From: Oscillospiraceae bacterium
GTDB taxonomy: Bacteria > Bacillota > Clostridia > Oscillospirales > CAG-272
NCBI GenBank assembly: GCA_015064095.1
Contig: SVSW01000005.1
Span: 1-54,159, forward strand
Direction of reading: 5' to 3'
DNA length: 54,159 nucleotides
Shown: positions 34,963 to 43,390 of the stretch, in pieces
How the letters are laid out: every line of letters starts with the position of its first letter
Numbering within the stretch: position 1 is the stretch's first letter
Translations under genes and position numbers: made by a program
The notes under the pieces: model-generated
Told to the model about the DNA's origin: nothing
What the model saw: only the letters and a program-made list of their open reading frames with translations
Databases searched by the model: none

Positions 34963-35987
34963 TGTTTTTCTCCGTTGTTTTCGCTATCTTTTTTGGCACG
35001 GAATCCTTCTGCCGCGCGTGCGATATCATAAGTTATGCCCGTGTCAACGCAAGCTATTGCTTGGCGGATCGCATTTTTGAACGCTTTTGCGTTTGAAGAT
35101 CCGTGTGCTTTTATTACAGGCTTTGCGATTCCGAGTATCGGCGCACCGCCGTACTCCGTCGGGTCATATTTGTGCTTGATCTCACGCAGACGGTTTTTGA
35201 CCATTACCGCCGAAACCATCGAAACCGGCGAAGCCTTAAAGAGCTTGACAAGCTCACCCATGACCATCTTGCCCATGCCCTCAACGCATTTGAGCAATAT
35301 GTTTCCGCAAAAGCCGTCGGTCACAACAACGTCACAGGTATCAAAAGGCAGGTGATTCGACTCAACGTTACCGACAAAATTTATTCCGTCATATTCCGAA
35401 AGATATTTATAAGCCGAAACGCGCAGCTCCGTACCCTTGCACTCCTCGGTTCCGTTGTTGAGAAGTCCTATGCGCGGATTTTCAACGCCGTAATAATTTT
35501 TCATATAGGTTGCGCCCATAACGGCGAACTGTGCAAGATTTTCCTCGGTCACTACAAGATTTGCGCCCGAATCGAGCAGCATAACAGGCGGATCAAAAGG
35601 AAGCACTGAAGCTATCGCCGCCCGATTGATACCGCGTATCTTTCGAACGATCAAAGAGGCTCCCGTAAACAGTGCGCCGGAATTTCCGGCACTTACGAAA
35701 ACGTCTCCGCGTCCCTCGGCGAGCAAACGAAGTCCCACTGCCATTGAGGATTCTTTTTTTGCACGAACTATCGAAAGAGGGTCGTCCTCCATCGTTATCG
35801 TATCGCTTGTGTGAACTATTTCAAAGCGGCGGATATCGTGGCCACATTCCTTGGCGGTCGTTTCGATAACCTCACGGTCACCAACGATTATGTAGCTCGC
35901 CTGAAATTCATCATCGGCAGCAAAAACCCCACGCAAAATTTCGTGCGGTGCATTATCTCCGCTCATCGCGTCAACGATAATTCTCAT
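34959..35987 (-). CDS. plsX: Phosphate acyltransferase PlsX
   Basis: A 342-residue enzyme that converts acyl-ACP to acyl phosphate for phospholipid synthesis at the membrane. The N-terminal motif IIVDAMSGDNAPHEILRG is diagnostic (Ser replaces the common Gly in AMGGDNAP). The FVSAGNSGALFTGA and VVTDGFCGNILLKCVEG blocks confirm it. It is followed by rnc with a 4-nt overlap and is 21 nt after trmFO. Confidence 0.96.
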   Translation of the reverse strand: MRIIVDAMSGDNAPHEILRGVFAADDEFQASYIIVGDREVIETTAKECGHDIRRFEIVHTSDTITMEDDPLSIVRAKKESSMAVGLRLLAEGRGDVFVSAGNSGALFTGASLIVRKIRGINRAAIASVLPFDPPVMLLDSGANLVVTEENLAQFAVMGATYMKNYYGVENPRIGLLNNGTEECKGTELRVSAYKYLSEYDGINFVGNVESNHLPFDTCDVVVTDGFCGNILLKCVEGMGKMVMGELVKLFKASPVSMVSAVMVKNRLREIKHKYDPTEYGGAPILGIAKPVIKAHGSSNAKAFKNAIRQAIACVDTGITYDIARAAEGFRAKKDSENNGEKQ

Positions 35988-36008
35988 AAGCGACCTTCCT
36001 TTCTTCCG

Positions 36009-37325
36009 TTATCTTTGGAAATAATCTAATGCTCTTTTTGCAAGAGCCTCATTTTTGGCGGTCTTTCCGCCTTTCACGCGAGCCGGCAAGGGCTCGACTA
36101 TACCGAAATTCGCATTCATCGGTGTGAACTTCGACACTCCGCCGCCGCTGACATATGCAGCCATAGCTCCGAGCATCGTGGTTCGCGGGAATATCTCACC
36201 CTCCTCGCCCTTTGCACGCGCGGCTGCATTGATACCGGCAACAAGTCCCGACCCTGCCGACTCAACATATCCCTCTACACCCGTCATCTGACCGGCAAAG
36301 AAAATTTCGGGTCTTTCAACCACCGAGTAATCGGCGGCTAGGAATCCCGGGGAATTTATATACGTGTTTCTGTGCATGACCCCGTAGCGCAAAAATACCG
36401 CGTTTTCAAGCCCCGGAATAAGCGAAAACACTCTTTTTTGCTCCGCAAATGTAAGGTGCGTTTGAAAACCCACGATATTATACATCGTGCCCTCGATATT
36501 TTCCTTCCTGAGCTGAACGACGGCAAAATATTCTTCGCCGTTTCGGGGATTTTTAATGCCGACCGGTTTAAGAGGTCCGTAACGCAGAGTATCGTACCCT
36601 CTTTTTGCCATGACCTCAACCGGCATACACCCCTCAAAGACATTGAGCTTTTTGCCCTGTTCCTCTTTATCAAACTCTTTAAGCTCCGCTTCTTTTGCCT
36701 CGATCAAGGCAAAATAAAACTTATCGTACTGCTCCTTCGTCATCGGACAGTTTATATAATCGGCATCTCCCTTGTCATATCTCGACGCAAAAAATGCGAT
36801 ATCCATATCGACCGATGCAAAGTCCACAATAGGCGCGGCAGCGTCAAAAAAGTGAAGATCGCCGCAGCCAAGCTCGTTTTTCATATATTCCGCCATCGGC
36901 TCAGACGTCAGAGGCCCCGTGGCTATGACGGTTATCTCTCCGTCCTCGATCCTGTCTGCCTCTGCGTTCTCAACCTCGATCAGCGGGTGGTTTCTAATCT
37001 TTTTCGTTATATAATCGGAAAATTTTTCGCGGTCAACGGCGAGCGCCGCACCTGCCGGCACTTGTGTTTTATCCGCAGCCTCCATAATAAGCGATCCGCA
37101 GCGTCTCATTTCCTCTTTGAGAAGTCCGACGCCGTTTGTCAAAGACGCAGCGCGCAAAGAATTTGAGCAAACAAGCTCCGAAAATTTTTCCGAATGGTGT
37201 GCCGGGGTGAACTTTTGCGGCTTCATTTCAATAAGCCTTACCTTCACGCCGCGCTCTGCGATCTGCCACGCCGCCTCGCAGCCGGCAAGACCCGCACCGA
37301 TGACCGTTACTCTTTTACTGCTCAT
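36009..37325 (-). CDS. trmFO: tRNA (uracil-5-)-methyltransferase TrmFO
   Basis: A 438-residue folate/FAD-dependent enzyme forming 5-methyluridine at position 54 of tRNAs. The ATG at 37325 is chosen because the FAD motif VTVIGAGLAGCEAAW then starts at residue 6, the normal place; the frame is open to 37472 but that extension lies in topA. The pattern KFTPAHHSEKFSELVCSNSLR-type block (shorter form FSELVCSNSLR) is diagnostic, and GVEGYVESAGSGLVAG is near the end. Its start overlaps the topA end by 11 nt, the normal topA-trmFO arrangement. Confidence 0.96.
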   Translation of the reverse strand: MSSKRVTVIGAGLAGCEAAWQIAERGVKVRLIEMKPQKFTPAHHSEKFSELVCSNSLRAASLTNGVGLLKEEMRRCGSLIMEAADKTQVPAGAALAVDREKFSDYITKKIRNHPLIEVENAEADRIEDGEITVIATGPLTSEPMAEYMKNELGCGDLHFFDAAAPIVDFASVDMDIAFFASRYDKGDADYINCPMTKEQYDKFYFALIEAKEAELKEFDKEEQGKKLNVFEGCMPVEVMAKRGYDTLRYGPLKPVGIKNPRNGEEYFAVVQLRKENIEGTMYNIVGFQTHLTFAEQKRVFSLIPGLENAVFLRYGVMHRNTYINSPGFLAADYSVVERPEIFFAGQMTGVEGYVESAGSGLVAGINAAARAKGEEGEIFPRTTMLGAMAAYVSGGGVSKFTPMNANFGIVEPLPARVKGGKTAKNEALAKRALDYFQR

Positions 37326-39579
37326 TTTTTCCCCGTTTATAAGAACAAGCCTTGTTCGAGCAGACAAGCTGATCCTTACCCTTCTTTTGAAGCAATATGG
37401 CTCCGCAGGTGGGGCATTTCTCGCCCGTGGGCATATCCCAAGACGAAAAATCGCAATCGGGATAGCGCTCACAGCTGTAAAACACGCTCTTGCTCTTGCC
37501 GTGCTTTTGAACGATCTTCGCGCCGCACTTAGGGCACGGAACGTCTATTTCTTTGGTTATCTGCTTTGTATTTCTGCATTTCGGGAAATTCGAGCAGGCA
37601 TAGAAGCTTCCGAATTTGCCGGAACGAAGCACCATGGGCGCACCGCACTTTTCGCAAACGAGATCGGTTTCAACAACCGGCTTTTTATCTGCCTTAGGTG
37701 CCGGTTTATTCTCCTCAAGCGGCTTTGTATTCTTGCAGCCTGGATAATTCGGGCAAGCGGCAAATTTGCCGAACCGACCGCTTTTTACGATCATTTTTGC
37801 ACCGCATTTTTCGCATATAATATCGGTTTCAACTACCGGCAAAGCTTCGGGCTTTACGGCGTTTTCGTTTGCGGCGGCGAGCTTCGGCTCAAGCTCAGCC
37901 CAGAATTTTCCGAGCGCTCCCTCAAGAGTTTCCTCGCCATGCTCGATGTCATCGAGCTTATCTTCCATTTTTGCGGTAAACTTATAGTCAACGATCTCCG
38001 AAAAGCTCTCCTTCATAAGCTTCGTTGTGACCTCGCCGAGCTTTGTCGGCACAAGCATCTTGCCGTCACGCGCAACGTATTCGCGCGAGATGATAGTAGT
38101 GATGATAGGTGTATAGGTACTCGGTCTGCCGATGCCCTTTTCTTCAAGGAATTTGATCAGCGATGCTTCGGTGTAACGCGGAGGTGCTTCGGTATAATGC
38201 TGTGCCGGTATGACCTCGCGGCAGTCAAGCTTTTCACCCTCGCAAAGCTCCGGTATCTTTATATCCTTGACGTCTTTTTCCTCATCTGCATTTTTTTGTG
38301 TATCGTCCGCCGTTTCCTCGTAAACTGCCATGTATCCTGCAAACGTGACGGTATATCCGCCGGTGCGGAAGATATATCCCGCGCACTCAAAATCGGCATT
38401 TACCGTTGCAAGCGTTGCAGACTCCATCTGGCTTGCAATAAAGCGATCCCAAATGAGCTTATAAAGCTTGAACTGATCCTGAGTGAGATGTTTTTTTATG
38501 CTCTGCGGATCAAGCGCGGGCTTTGAGGGTCTTATCGCCTCGTGTGCGTCCTGCGCACCTGATCTCGATTTATAATTTCTGAATTTTGAGGGGCAGTACT
38601 GTTCGCCGTATTTTTCGGAAATAACGGCGCGAGCCGCCTCCTGTGCCTCTGCGGAAACTCTTTGCGAGTCCGTTCTCATATAGGTTATAAGACCGAGCGT
38701 GCCACCTGCGGCTGCGCCGACGTTAACTCCCTCGTAAAGCTCCTGTGCGACCTTCATCGTTCTTGCCGACTGGAAGCCGAGACGCTTTGAGGCCTCCTGC
38801 TGCAAGGTCGAAGTTGTGAATGGCGGTGCCGGAGATTTATGCTTTTTGCCCTTTTTGACGCTCTTGACATAAAACGGCTTACCGTCAACTGCGTTTACGA
38901 TACGCGCAGCGTCCTCTCGGCTTTCAAGCTTGATCTTCCCACTCTCTTCGCCGTAAAATTTGACCGAAAACGCCTTTTTATCGGCGGTGGCGAGCATTGC
39001 ATCAATGCTCCAATATTCCTCGGGGACAAACGCGCGGATCTCGTCCTCACGGTCAACTATTATCTTGGTAGCAACCGACTGCACGCGGCCTGCCGAAAGT
39101 CCGTTCTTGACATTCTTCCAAAGGAACGGGCTTAATTTATATCCCACGATTCTGTCGTAAATTCTTCTCGCCTGCTGTGCATTGACAAGATTCATATCAA
39201 GCGGACGCGGAGCTTTTATCGCACTCTTGACCGCCGTCTTCGTGATCTCGTTAAAGGTCACGCGCATAGTTTTCTCGACCGGTATGCCGAGTGCGACGGC
39301 GAGATGCCATGAAATAGCCTCCCCCTCGCGGTCGGGGTCCGTTGCGAGAAAGACCTTATCCGCATTCTTTGCCTCTTTTTTTATCTCGTTTATAAGCTCT
39401 CCCTTGCCGCGTATGTTTATATAGTGCGCGGCAAAGCCGTTGTCTATATCAACGCCGAGCGTGCTCTTGGGAAGATCGCGCACATGCCCCTTGGACGCGA
39501 CAACGCGATATCCCGAGCCGAGATAGCCCTTTATTGTTGACGCCTTTGACGGCGACTCAACTATTATAAGATTTGCCAT
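37315..39579 (-). CDS. topA: DNA topoisomerase I
   Basis: A 754-residue type IA topoisomerase that relaxes negative supercoils. The TOPRIM domain begins LIIVESPSKASTIKGYLG, with the metal site ATDPDREGEAISWH. The catalytic tyrosine is about Tyr300 in GLITYMRTDSQRV. The C-terminus carries four zinc ribbons in a row (CEKCGAKMIV, CEKCGAPMVL, CPKCGAKIVQ, CPTCGAILLQ), each with a second pair of cysteines. It lies 17 nt after dprA and overlaps trmFO. Confidence 0.98.
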   Translation of the reverse strand: MANLIIVESPSKASTIKGYLGSGYRVVASKGHVRDLPKSTLGVDIDNGFAAHYINIRGKGELINEIKKEAKNADKVFLATDPDREGEAISWHLAVALGIPVEKTMRVTFNEITKTAVKSAIKAPRPLDMNLVNAQQARRIYDRIVGYKLSPFLWKNVKNGLSAGRVQSVATKIIVDREDEIRAFVPEEYWSIDAMLATADKKAFSVKFYGEESGKIKLESREDAARIVNAVDGKPFYVKSVKKGKKHKSPAPPFTTSTLQQEASKRLGFQSARTMKVAQELYEGVNVGAAAGGTLGLITYMRTDSQRVSAEAQEAARAVISEKYGEQYCPSKFRNYKSRSGAQDAHEAIRPSKPALDPQSIKKHLTQDQFKLYKLIWDRFIASQMESATLATVNADFECAGYIFRTGGYTVTFAGYMAVYEETADDTQKNADEEKDVKDIKIPELCEGEKLDCREVIPAQHYTEAPPRYTEASLIKFLEEKGIGRPSTYTPIITTIISREYVARDGKMLVPTKLGEVTTKLMKESFSEIVDYKFTAKMEDKLDDIEHGEETLEGALGKFWAELEPKLAAANENAVKPEALPVVETDIICEKCGAKMIVKSGRFGKFAACPNYPGCKNTKPLEENKPAPKADKKPVVETDLVCEKCGAPMVLRSGKFGSFYACSNFPKCRNTKQITKEIDVPCPKCGAKIVQKHGKSKSVFYSCERYPDCDFSSWDMPTGEKCPTCGAILLQKKGKDQLVCSNKACSYKRGKNEQ

Positions 39580-39596
39580 TTATAACCTCTGTTTTA

Positions 39597-40841
39597 TTAT
39601 TTTCGTATGTAAGCGCCGCCCGGACGCTGTGTGACCAGCCCCCGTATTTCAAGCACTGTCAGTGCTGCCATTATCTGCGGCAATGAAATTCCCGTCGCCG
39701 TCAGTGCTTCGGGTCTTATTTCGCAGCCCTCGGGGATCGCATCGTATACGGTGCGCGTTTTTTCATCGAGTGCCTCAACTGCGGAGTTTATGTTCTCTTT
39801 CGGTGCTTCGGGGATCTCTTTTTCCTCCGCCTTTACCGCCCGTATCTCTTTTTCCGTTTCTTCTTCCTTTTCAGCAAAGGAAAGTCCGCAAAGCATGGCG
39901 GCGATCCTTGTATAATTAGATTTTCTTTGCGCTCTTTCAAGTGCTCCGAAATCAAGTGTATCGGAATAAAGCTCACGGTAATTTTCAAGTATATCGTAAG
40001 CGGAGCGCACCTGTACTGCACCATCGTGGATCAGCTTATTCGTTCCCTCAGATCCCGGTGAGTCGATATTTCCCGGCAGAGCATAAATATCCCGTCCCTG
40101 AATTATCGCCGTGCGCGCCGTGATAAGCGCGCCGCTTCGCCCGTCACCCTCGATGACGAGAGTGCCGTTACACATTCCGCTGATTATACGGTTGCGAGCA
40201 GGAAAATTATAATCGTACGGCGGTGTATGAGGCGGATATTCGCTGACCGCACAGCCGTGGTCGATTATCTTTTCCATTAATCTTTTATGCTTTGTAGGAT
40301 ATGCACGGTCAACGCCGCAGCCGCAGACCGCAACGGTCTCGCCCTTTGCCGAAATTGCGCCGCAAGCCGCAAAGCTATCAACTCCGAGCGCCATACCGCT
40401 GACGACTATTGCTCCTGCGGCGGCAAGCTCGTATGATATTTTATACGCCGATGTCTTTCCGTATTCGCTCATTTTGCGAGTTCCGACAACGGCGATACAT
40501 ACTCGGTTATCAAGCTGCGGCAAATTGCCGCGCACATAAAGCACCGCCGGCGGGTCTTGAAGCTTTCGAAGCTTTGACGGATATTTTTCCGAGTCATATG
40601 CAATTATCTCGATACCGTGTCTTTTGCAATACTCAACCGTTTTACAGGCGCTGTCAAGATTTTTGTCTTCAAGCCGATAAAGCTTTTCGTTTCCGTGTAA
40701 ATCAAATCCCGTGATCTCCTCGGGCTCGGCTCGGTATATTTCATACGCAGATTCAAAGCGTGCCAAAAGTCCCGGCAGCCTACGGCTTGCGGGCCCCAAC
40801 CTTTCTGCAAGCCAAACCCAATAAAGAAGATCGCTTGACAT
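39597..40841 (-). CDS. dprA: DNA processing protein DprA
   Basis: A 414-residue Rossmann-fold ssDNA-binding protein that loads RecA on incoming DNA during natural transformation. The core shows VVGTRKMSEYGKTSAYK, SGMALGVDSFAACGAI, VCGCGVDRAYPTKHK and SEYPPHTPPYDYNFPARNR-type blocks. The C-terminal winged-helix domain (about 350-414, ending RGLVTQRPGGAYIRK) is retained. Between them is an acidic Glu/Lys-rich linker (about 325-345). Start with AGAGGT site. dprA-topA order is typical. Confidence 0.96.
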   Translation of the reverse strand: MSSDLLYWVWLAERLGPASRRLPGLLARFESAYEIYRAEPEEITGFDLHGNEKLYRLEDKNLDSACKTVEYCKRHGIEIIAYDSEKYPSKLRKLQDPPAVLYVRGNLPQLDNRVCIAVVGTRKMSEYGKTSAYKISYELAAAGAIVVSGMALGVDSFAACGAISAKGETVAVCGCGVDRAYPTKHKRLMEKIIDHGCAVSEYPPHTPPYDYNFPARNRIISGMCNGTLVIEGDGRSGALITARTAIIQGRDIYALPGNIDSPGSEGTNKLIHDGAVQVRSAYDILENYRELYSDTLDFGALERAQRKSNYTRIAAMLCGLSFAEKEEETEKEIRAVKAEEKEIPEAPKENINSAVEALDEKTRTVYDAIPEGCEIRPEALTATGISLPQIMAALTVLEIRGLVTQRPGGAYIRK

Positions 40842-40858
40842 AAAAATACCTCTTTAAA

Positions 40859-41671
40859 TCAAATAAAATTGCGCGCTTGCTCCCAAAGTATCACGGCTGC
40901 TGCCGCCGCCGCATTGAGCGACTCCGCACCTGCCTTCATCGGTATATACACGCTTTCCGTGCACTCGCCGACGGTGGTATTTGCAAGTCCGTGACCTTCG
41001 TTGCCGACGACGAACACATCTGTCGGCAAAAGCTCAAACGAGCCGAGCCTTCGTGCGTCACGGTCAAGCGCTGCGGCAAATATTCTGCGTCCGTTTGCGC
41101 GAAGTGCCGAGATCGCCTCGGACATACTTTCGACAGCTACGATCTCAATTGAAAAGATCGCACCCATAGCGGCGCGCAAAGTCTTAGGATTATATAGATC
41201 CGCGCAATCTGCGCTTATGATCATTCTTTCGCAGCCAAGTGCGTTCGCGGAGCGAATGAGCGTTCCGAGATTGCCGGGATCGCGCACGGATTCAGCCAAA
41301 AACAGCCTTTTTCCGTCCGAAAACACCGTATCCCCATTATTTATTGTAACGATTTTTACAAGATTGTCAAGATGTTTTGCAACACAGATTATTCCCTCGG
41401 GCGATTTTTCTTCCGAGATCTTCTCAAAAACCTCGTCGGTCGTTCTTATTAAGCGGCAGGATCCGGGCAAAGCGGGCAGCTCGATATCCGCGCTTTCCGA
41501 GAGAAAAATTTTCTCTATCTTAACGCCTTTTTCGAGTGCTTCTTTGGCAAGCTTTATACCGTCGATACGGAAAAGTCCCGTATCTCGCCTCGCTTTTTTG
41601 TCGCCGAGCTTTATCACCTCAACGACCTCTCTGTTTTGCCGAGAGCTTATAATTTCTCTTTCTGTCATCAT
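40859..41671 (-). CDS. SpoU/TrmH-family RNA 2'-O-methyltransferase
   Basis: About 270 residues. SPOUT methyltransferase motifs are clear: ESVRDPGNLGTLIRSANALG (motif 1), VGNEGHGL (motif 2) and VYIPMKAGAESLNAAAAAAV (motif 3). An N-terminal substrate-binding domain (about 1-95) precedes them. The likely target is the ribose of a 23S rRNA or tRNA nucleotide; the site cannot be told. The start is uncertain: ATG at 41671 or 41668, both without a clear ribosome site; an ATG at 41686 would lie inside the rplT terminator. It probably depends on read-through from rplT, as in the common infC-rpmI-rplT-spoU order. Confidence 0.9.
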   Translation of the reverse strand: MMTEREIISSRQNREVVEVIKLGDKKARRDTGLFRIDGIKLAKEALEKGVKIEKIFLSESADIELPALPGSCRLIRTTDEVFEKISEEKSPEGIICVAKHLDNLVKIVTINNGDTVFSDGKRLFLAESVRDPGNLGTLIRSANALGCERMIISADCADLYNPKTLRAAMGAIFSIEIVAVESMSEAISALRANGRRIFAAALDRDARRLGSFELLPTDVFVVGNEGHGLANTTVGECTESVYIPMKAGAESLNAAAAAAVILWEQARNFI

Positions 41672-41685
41672 ATCAAAATACAACA

Positions 41686-41708
41686 AAAACCCGGTAAAAC
41701 CGGGTTTT
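41686..41708 (-). terminator. Intrinsic terminator after rplT
   Basis: A 10-bp stem (ACCGGGTTTT-type arms 41708-41699 and 41695-41686, loop TTT on the minus strand) ending in TTTTTGTTGTATTTT. It stands 12 nt after the rplT stop and before the SpoU-family gene, so it would limit but probably not abolish downstream expression. Confidence 0.85.
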
Positions 41709-41719
41709 TATCTGGCTTT

Positions 41720-42079
41720 TTACGCACCAAGCGCTTCCTTTGCCTTTGCGCAAAGTGCTGCGAATGCTTCCTTATCGGATACTGCGAGCTCAGAAAGAAC
41801 CTTTCTGTTCAGCGCAATACCTGCAAGCTTCAGACCGTGCATAAAGGTCGAGTAATTCATACCGTTGACCTTTGCCTGTGCATTGATTCTTGCGATCCAC
41901 AGACGTCTGAAATCTCTCTTCTTCATCTTGCGGCCGGCAAATGCGTAATTGCCGCTCTTCATGACTGCTTGCTTTGCCATCTTGAAGTGCTTGCTCTTTG
42001 CACCCCAGTAGCCCTTTGCAGCCTTCAGTATTTTATTTCTTCTCTTGCGCGTCATCATCGCGCCTTTAATTCTGGCCAT
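41720..42079 (-). CDS. rplT: 50S ribosomal protein L20
   Basis: A 119-residue 23S rRNA-binding protein needed early in 50S assembly. The N-terminus [20 protein letters not shown] and the [20 protein letters not shown] block are diagnostic. In Bacillus, L20 represses its own operon by binding the infC leader; a similar leader is visible upstream (42888-43016). It follows rpmI by 18 nt. Confidence 0.98.
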   Translation of the reverse strand: MARIKGAMMTRKRRNKILKAAKGYWGAKSKHFKMAKQAVMKSGNYAFAGRKMKKRDFRRLWIARINAQAKVNGMNYSTFMHGLKLAGIALNRKVLSELAVSDKEAFAALCAKAKEALGA

Positions 42080-42097
42080 TACCTTTTACCTCCTGTT

Positions 42098-42298
42098 TTA
42101 TTTCTGAATGAGACGTCTGATATTGTCAGCCATCTTGCCCTCTACGTACGTTGCGGTGCGCAGATGTCTTTTGCGCTTCTGATCCTTTTTGCCGAGTTTG
42201 TGGCGACGCTCTGCGTGGTTCATCTTGACCTTACCGGTTCCGGTAACGGAAAATCTCTTAGCCGACGCCTTATGTGTTTTGACCTTTCCCATTTTCAA
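42098..42298 (-). CDS. rpmI: 50S ribosomal protein L35
   Basis: A 66-residue ribosomal protein, normal length. It begins KMGKVKTHKASAKRFSVTG and has the basic block NHAERRHKLGKKDQKRKRHL. It lies 49 nt after infC and 18 nt before rplT, the universal infC-rpmI-rplT order. Confidence 0.98.
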   Translation of the reverse strand: MKMGKVKTHKASAKRFSVTGTGKVKMNHAERRHKLGKKDQKRKRHLRTATYVEGKMADNIRRLIQK

Positions 42299-42347
42299 AA
42301 ATCCTTTCTATAACATTTATTATCATAGAGCTGTGCTCATTATGAAC

Positions 42348-42872
42348 TTATTTCTTGATCGGAACAACGACCATGCTCATGAATCTTCCGTCAAGCACGG
42401 GGCGTTTTTCCACTGTGCCGAACTCGGCACATGCAGCCTCGAATTTCTCGAGAACTTCCTTGCCTATTTCCTGATGGCTCATCTCACGTCCCTTAAAACG
42501 AAGTACGACGCGCACCTTATTTCCCTGAGTGAGAAATTTCTTTGCGTGATTTGCCTTGGTTTCAAAATCGTGAACGTCGATACGGCAGGAGAGCTGGATC
42601 TCCTTGAGCTCAACGACCGTTTGCTTTTTCTTGGCCTCTTTTTCGCGCTTATCCTTTTCAAAGCGGAATTTGCCGTAATCCATGATCTTGCATACGGGCG
42701 GAGTTGACTGTGCCGCCATAAGTACAAGATCAAGATTTCTTTCGTAAGCCATTTCAAGTGCAGCAGAGCTTTTCATGATACCGAGCGTTTCGCCCTCGGG
42801 ACCTATAACTCTGACCTGGGGAAATCTTATTTCCTCGTTTATCTGCATCTCTTTTTCTTTTGCCGCGCTAAT
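42348..42872 (-). CDS. infC: Translation initiation factor IF-3 (ATT start codon)
   Basis: A 174-residue factor that keeps 30S subunits free and checks start-codon choice. No ATG/GTG/TTG fits the family N-terminus. Instead GGAGGTG is followed after 8 nt by ATT at 42872, giving an N-terminus close to the standard one (AAKEKEMQINEEIR). A rare ATT/AUU start on infC is well known in other bacteria and lets IF-3 repress its own translation. An in-frame ATG at 42938 would put the terminator and leader inside the coding region. The first internal ATG (42848) would delete the conserved N-terminus only slightly and is the alternative. The domains are the N-terminal fold (to about 75) and the C-terminal fold with VVLRFKGREMSHQEIG. 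Confidence 0.95.
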   Translation of the reverse strand: MSAAKEKEMQINEEIRFPQVRVIGPEGETLGIMKSSAALEMAYERNLDLVLMAAQSTPPVCKIMDYGKFRFEKDKREKEAKKKQTVVELKEIQLSCRIDVHDFETKANHAKKFLTQGNKVRVVLRFKGREMSHQEIGKEVLEKFEAACAEFGTVEKRPVLDGRFMSMVVVPIKK

Positions 42873-42887
42873 CGGAAATACACCTCC

Positions 42888-43016
42888 AAAATAAAAATAA
42901 AAATGCACGGAAAGCAAAAATTCTCCGCGCAAAGACACCCCCCATCGGGGCTTACCTTATTATACCCGGCTCGCTTTGCGGCAGGGTGAGAACGGAGAAC
43001 GTTCTGCTTCATTGAC
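42888..43016 (-). promoter_or_regulatory. L20-leader-type transcription attenuator before infC
   Basis: The leader of about 145 nt ends in a terminator: arms 42931-42924 (TGCGCGGA) and 42911-42904 (TCCGTGCA), then TTTTTATTTTTATTTT directly before the GGAGGTG ribosome site. An alternative helix pairs TTCTCCG (42999-42993) with CGGAGAA (42927-42921), which overlaps the terminator's first arm, so the two exclude each other. The known L20 leader of Bacillota infC operons works this way: L20 binding favours termination. Match to the family is by position and logic, not by alignment. Confidence 0.7.
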
Positions 43017-43022
43017 CGTTTG

Positions 43023-43051
43023 ATTCTACCATGTTTCTTTCCGTTTGTCAA
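43023..43051 (-). promoter_or_regulatory. Promoter of the infC-rpmI-rplT operon
   Basis: On the minus strand, TTGACA (43051-43046), 17 nt, TAGAAT (43028-43023), with TGG as extended -10. Predicted start near 43016. Confidence 0.85.
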
Positions 43052-43079
43052 TAGTTTTTGCAAAAATTTTTATTTTCAC

Positions 43080-43199
43080 CAAAAAAGACAGCGGTGAGTG
43101 CCTTTTGCGAGCTGATATCATAAGCTTGATATTCCGCATAAAACCCTTTGACCGCTGCCTTTAGTTGCCGGTTCCTCGATTGGCCCATGATTCGCCGAC
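43080..43199 (-). ncRNA. Candidate small RNA between lon and infC
   Basis: A stretch of about 120 nt has its own promoter (43235-43206) and ends in a terminator-like structure: AAAGGCAGCGGT (43162-43151) pairs with ACCGCTGTCTTT (43095-43084), followed by a T-run to 43081. Between the arms lies a further helix (TTTT-TGCG with CGC-AAAA, capped by ATATCA/TGATAT), so the 3' two thirds can fold as one rod. The 5' 40 nt contain GGGCCAATCGAGGAACCGGC and look mostly single-stranded. No reading frame with a ribosome site is present. I recognise no known family (not 6S, SRP, tmRNA or a T-box by eye). Confidence 0.55.
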
Positions 43200-43205
43200 G
43201 CAAGT

Positions 43206-43235
43206 ATTATAACATACGCGCGGTGGCTTTGTAAA
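43206..43235 (-). promoter_or_regulatory. Promoter of the candidate small RNA
   Basis: On the minus strand, TTTACA (43235-43230), 18 nt, TATAAT (43211-43206), with TG one base before the -10 (extended -10). Predicted start near 43199. Confidence 0.7.
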
Positions 43236-43280
43236 GTTGGCAAAATGCACGATTTTTGATTTGATTATTGGTAAAAAAAG

Positions 43281-43344
43281 CTACGACATGGTACGACCTC
43301 GACTTTTGTCGTACCAAAGCGACATACTACGACATCGTTTGACC
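43281..43344. promoter_or_regulatory. Palindrome and direct repeats upstream of lon (candidate operator)
   Basis: GGTACGAC (43290-43297) and GTCGTACC (43308-43315) form a perfect 8-bp inverted repeat with a 10-nt centre. An 18-bp element, CTACGACAT-n-GTnnGACC, occurs at 43281-43298 and again at 43327-43344. The site lies between the divergent lon and small-RNA promoters. It matches neither CIRCE nor the CtsR heptad repeat known for heat-shock genes. Confidence 0.5.
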
Positions 43345-43390
43345 GCTTTCGCTCTTAATAATAAGTTTAAATTTTTTTTTGCGCAACGGG

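Noticed and set aside
36372..38526. Plus-strand frames of 264 and 469 codons opposite trmFO and topA
   Set aside because: Shadows of two clear enzymes with intact motifs; unlikely composition and no ribosome sites.
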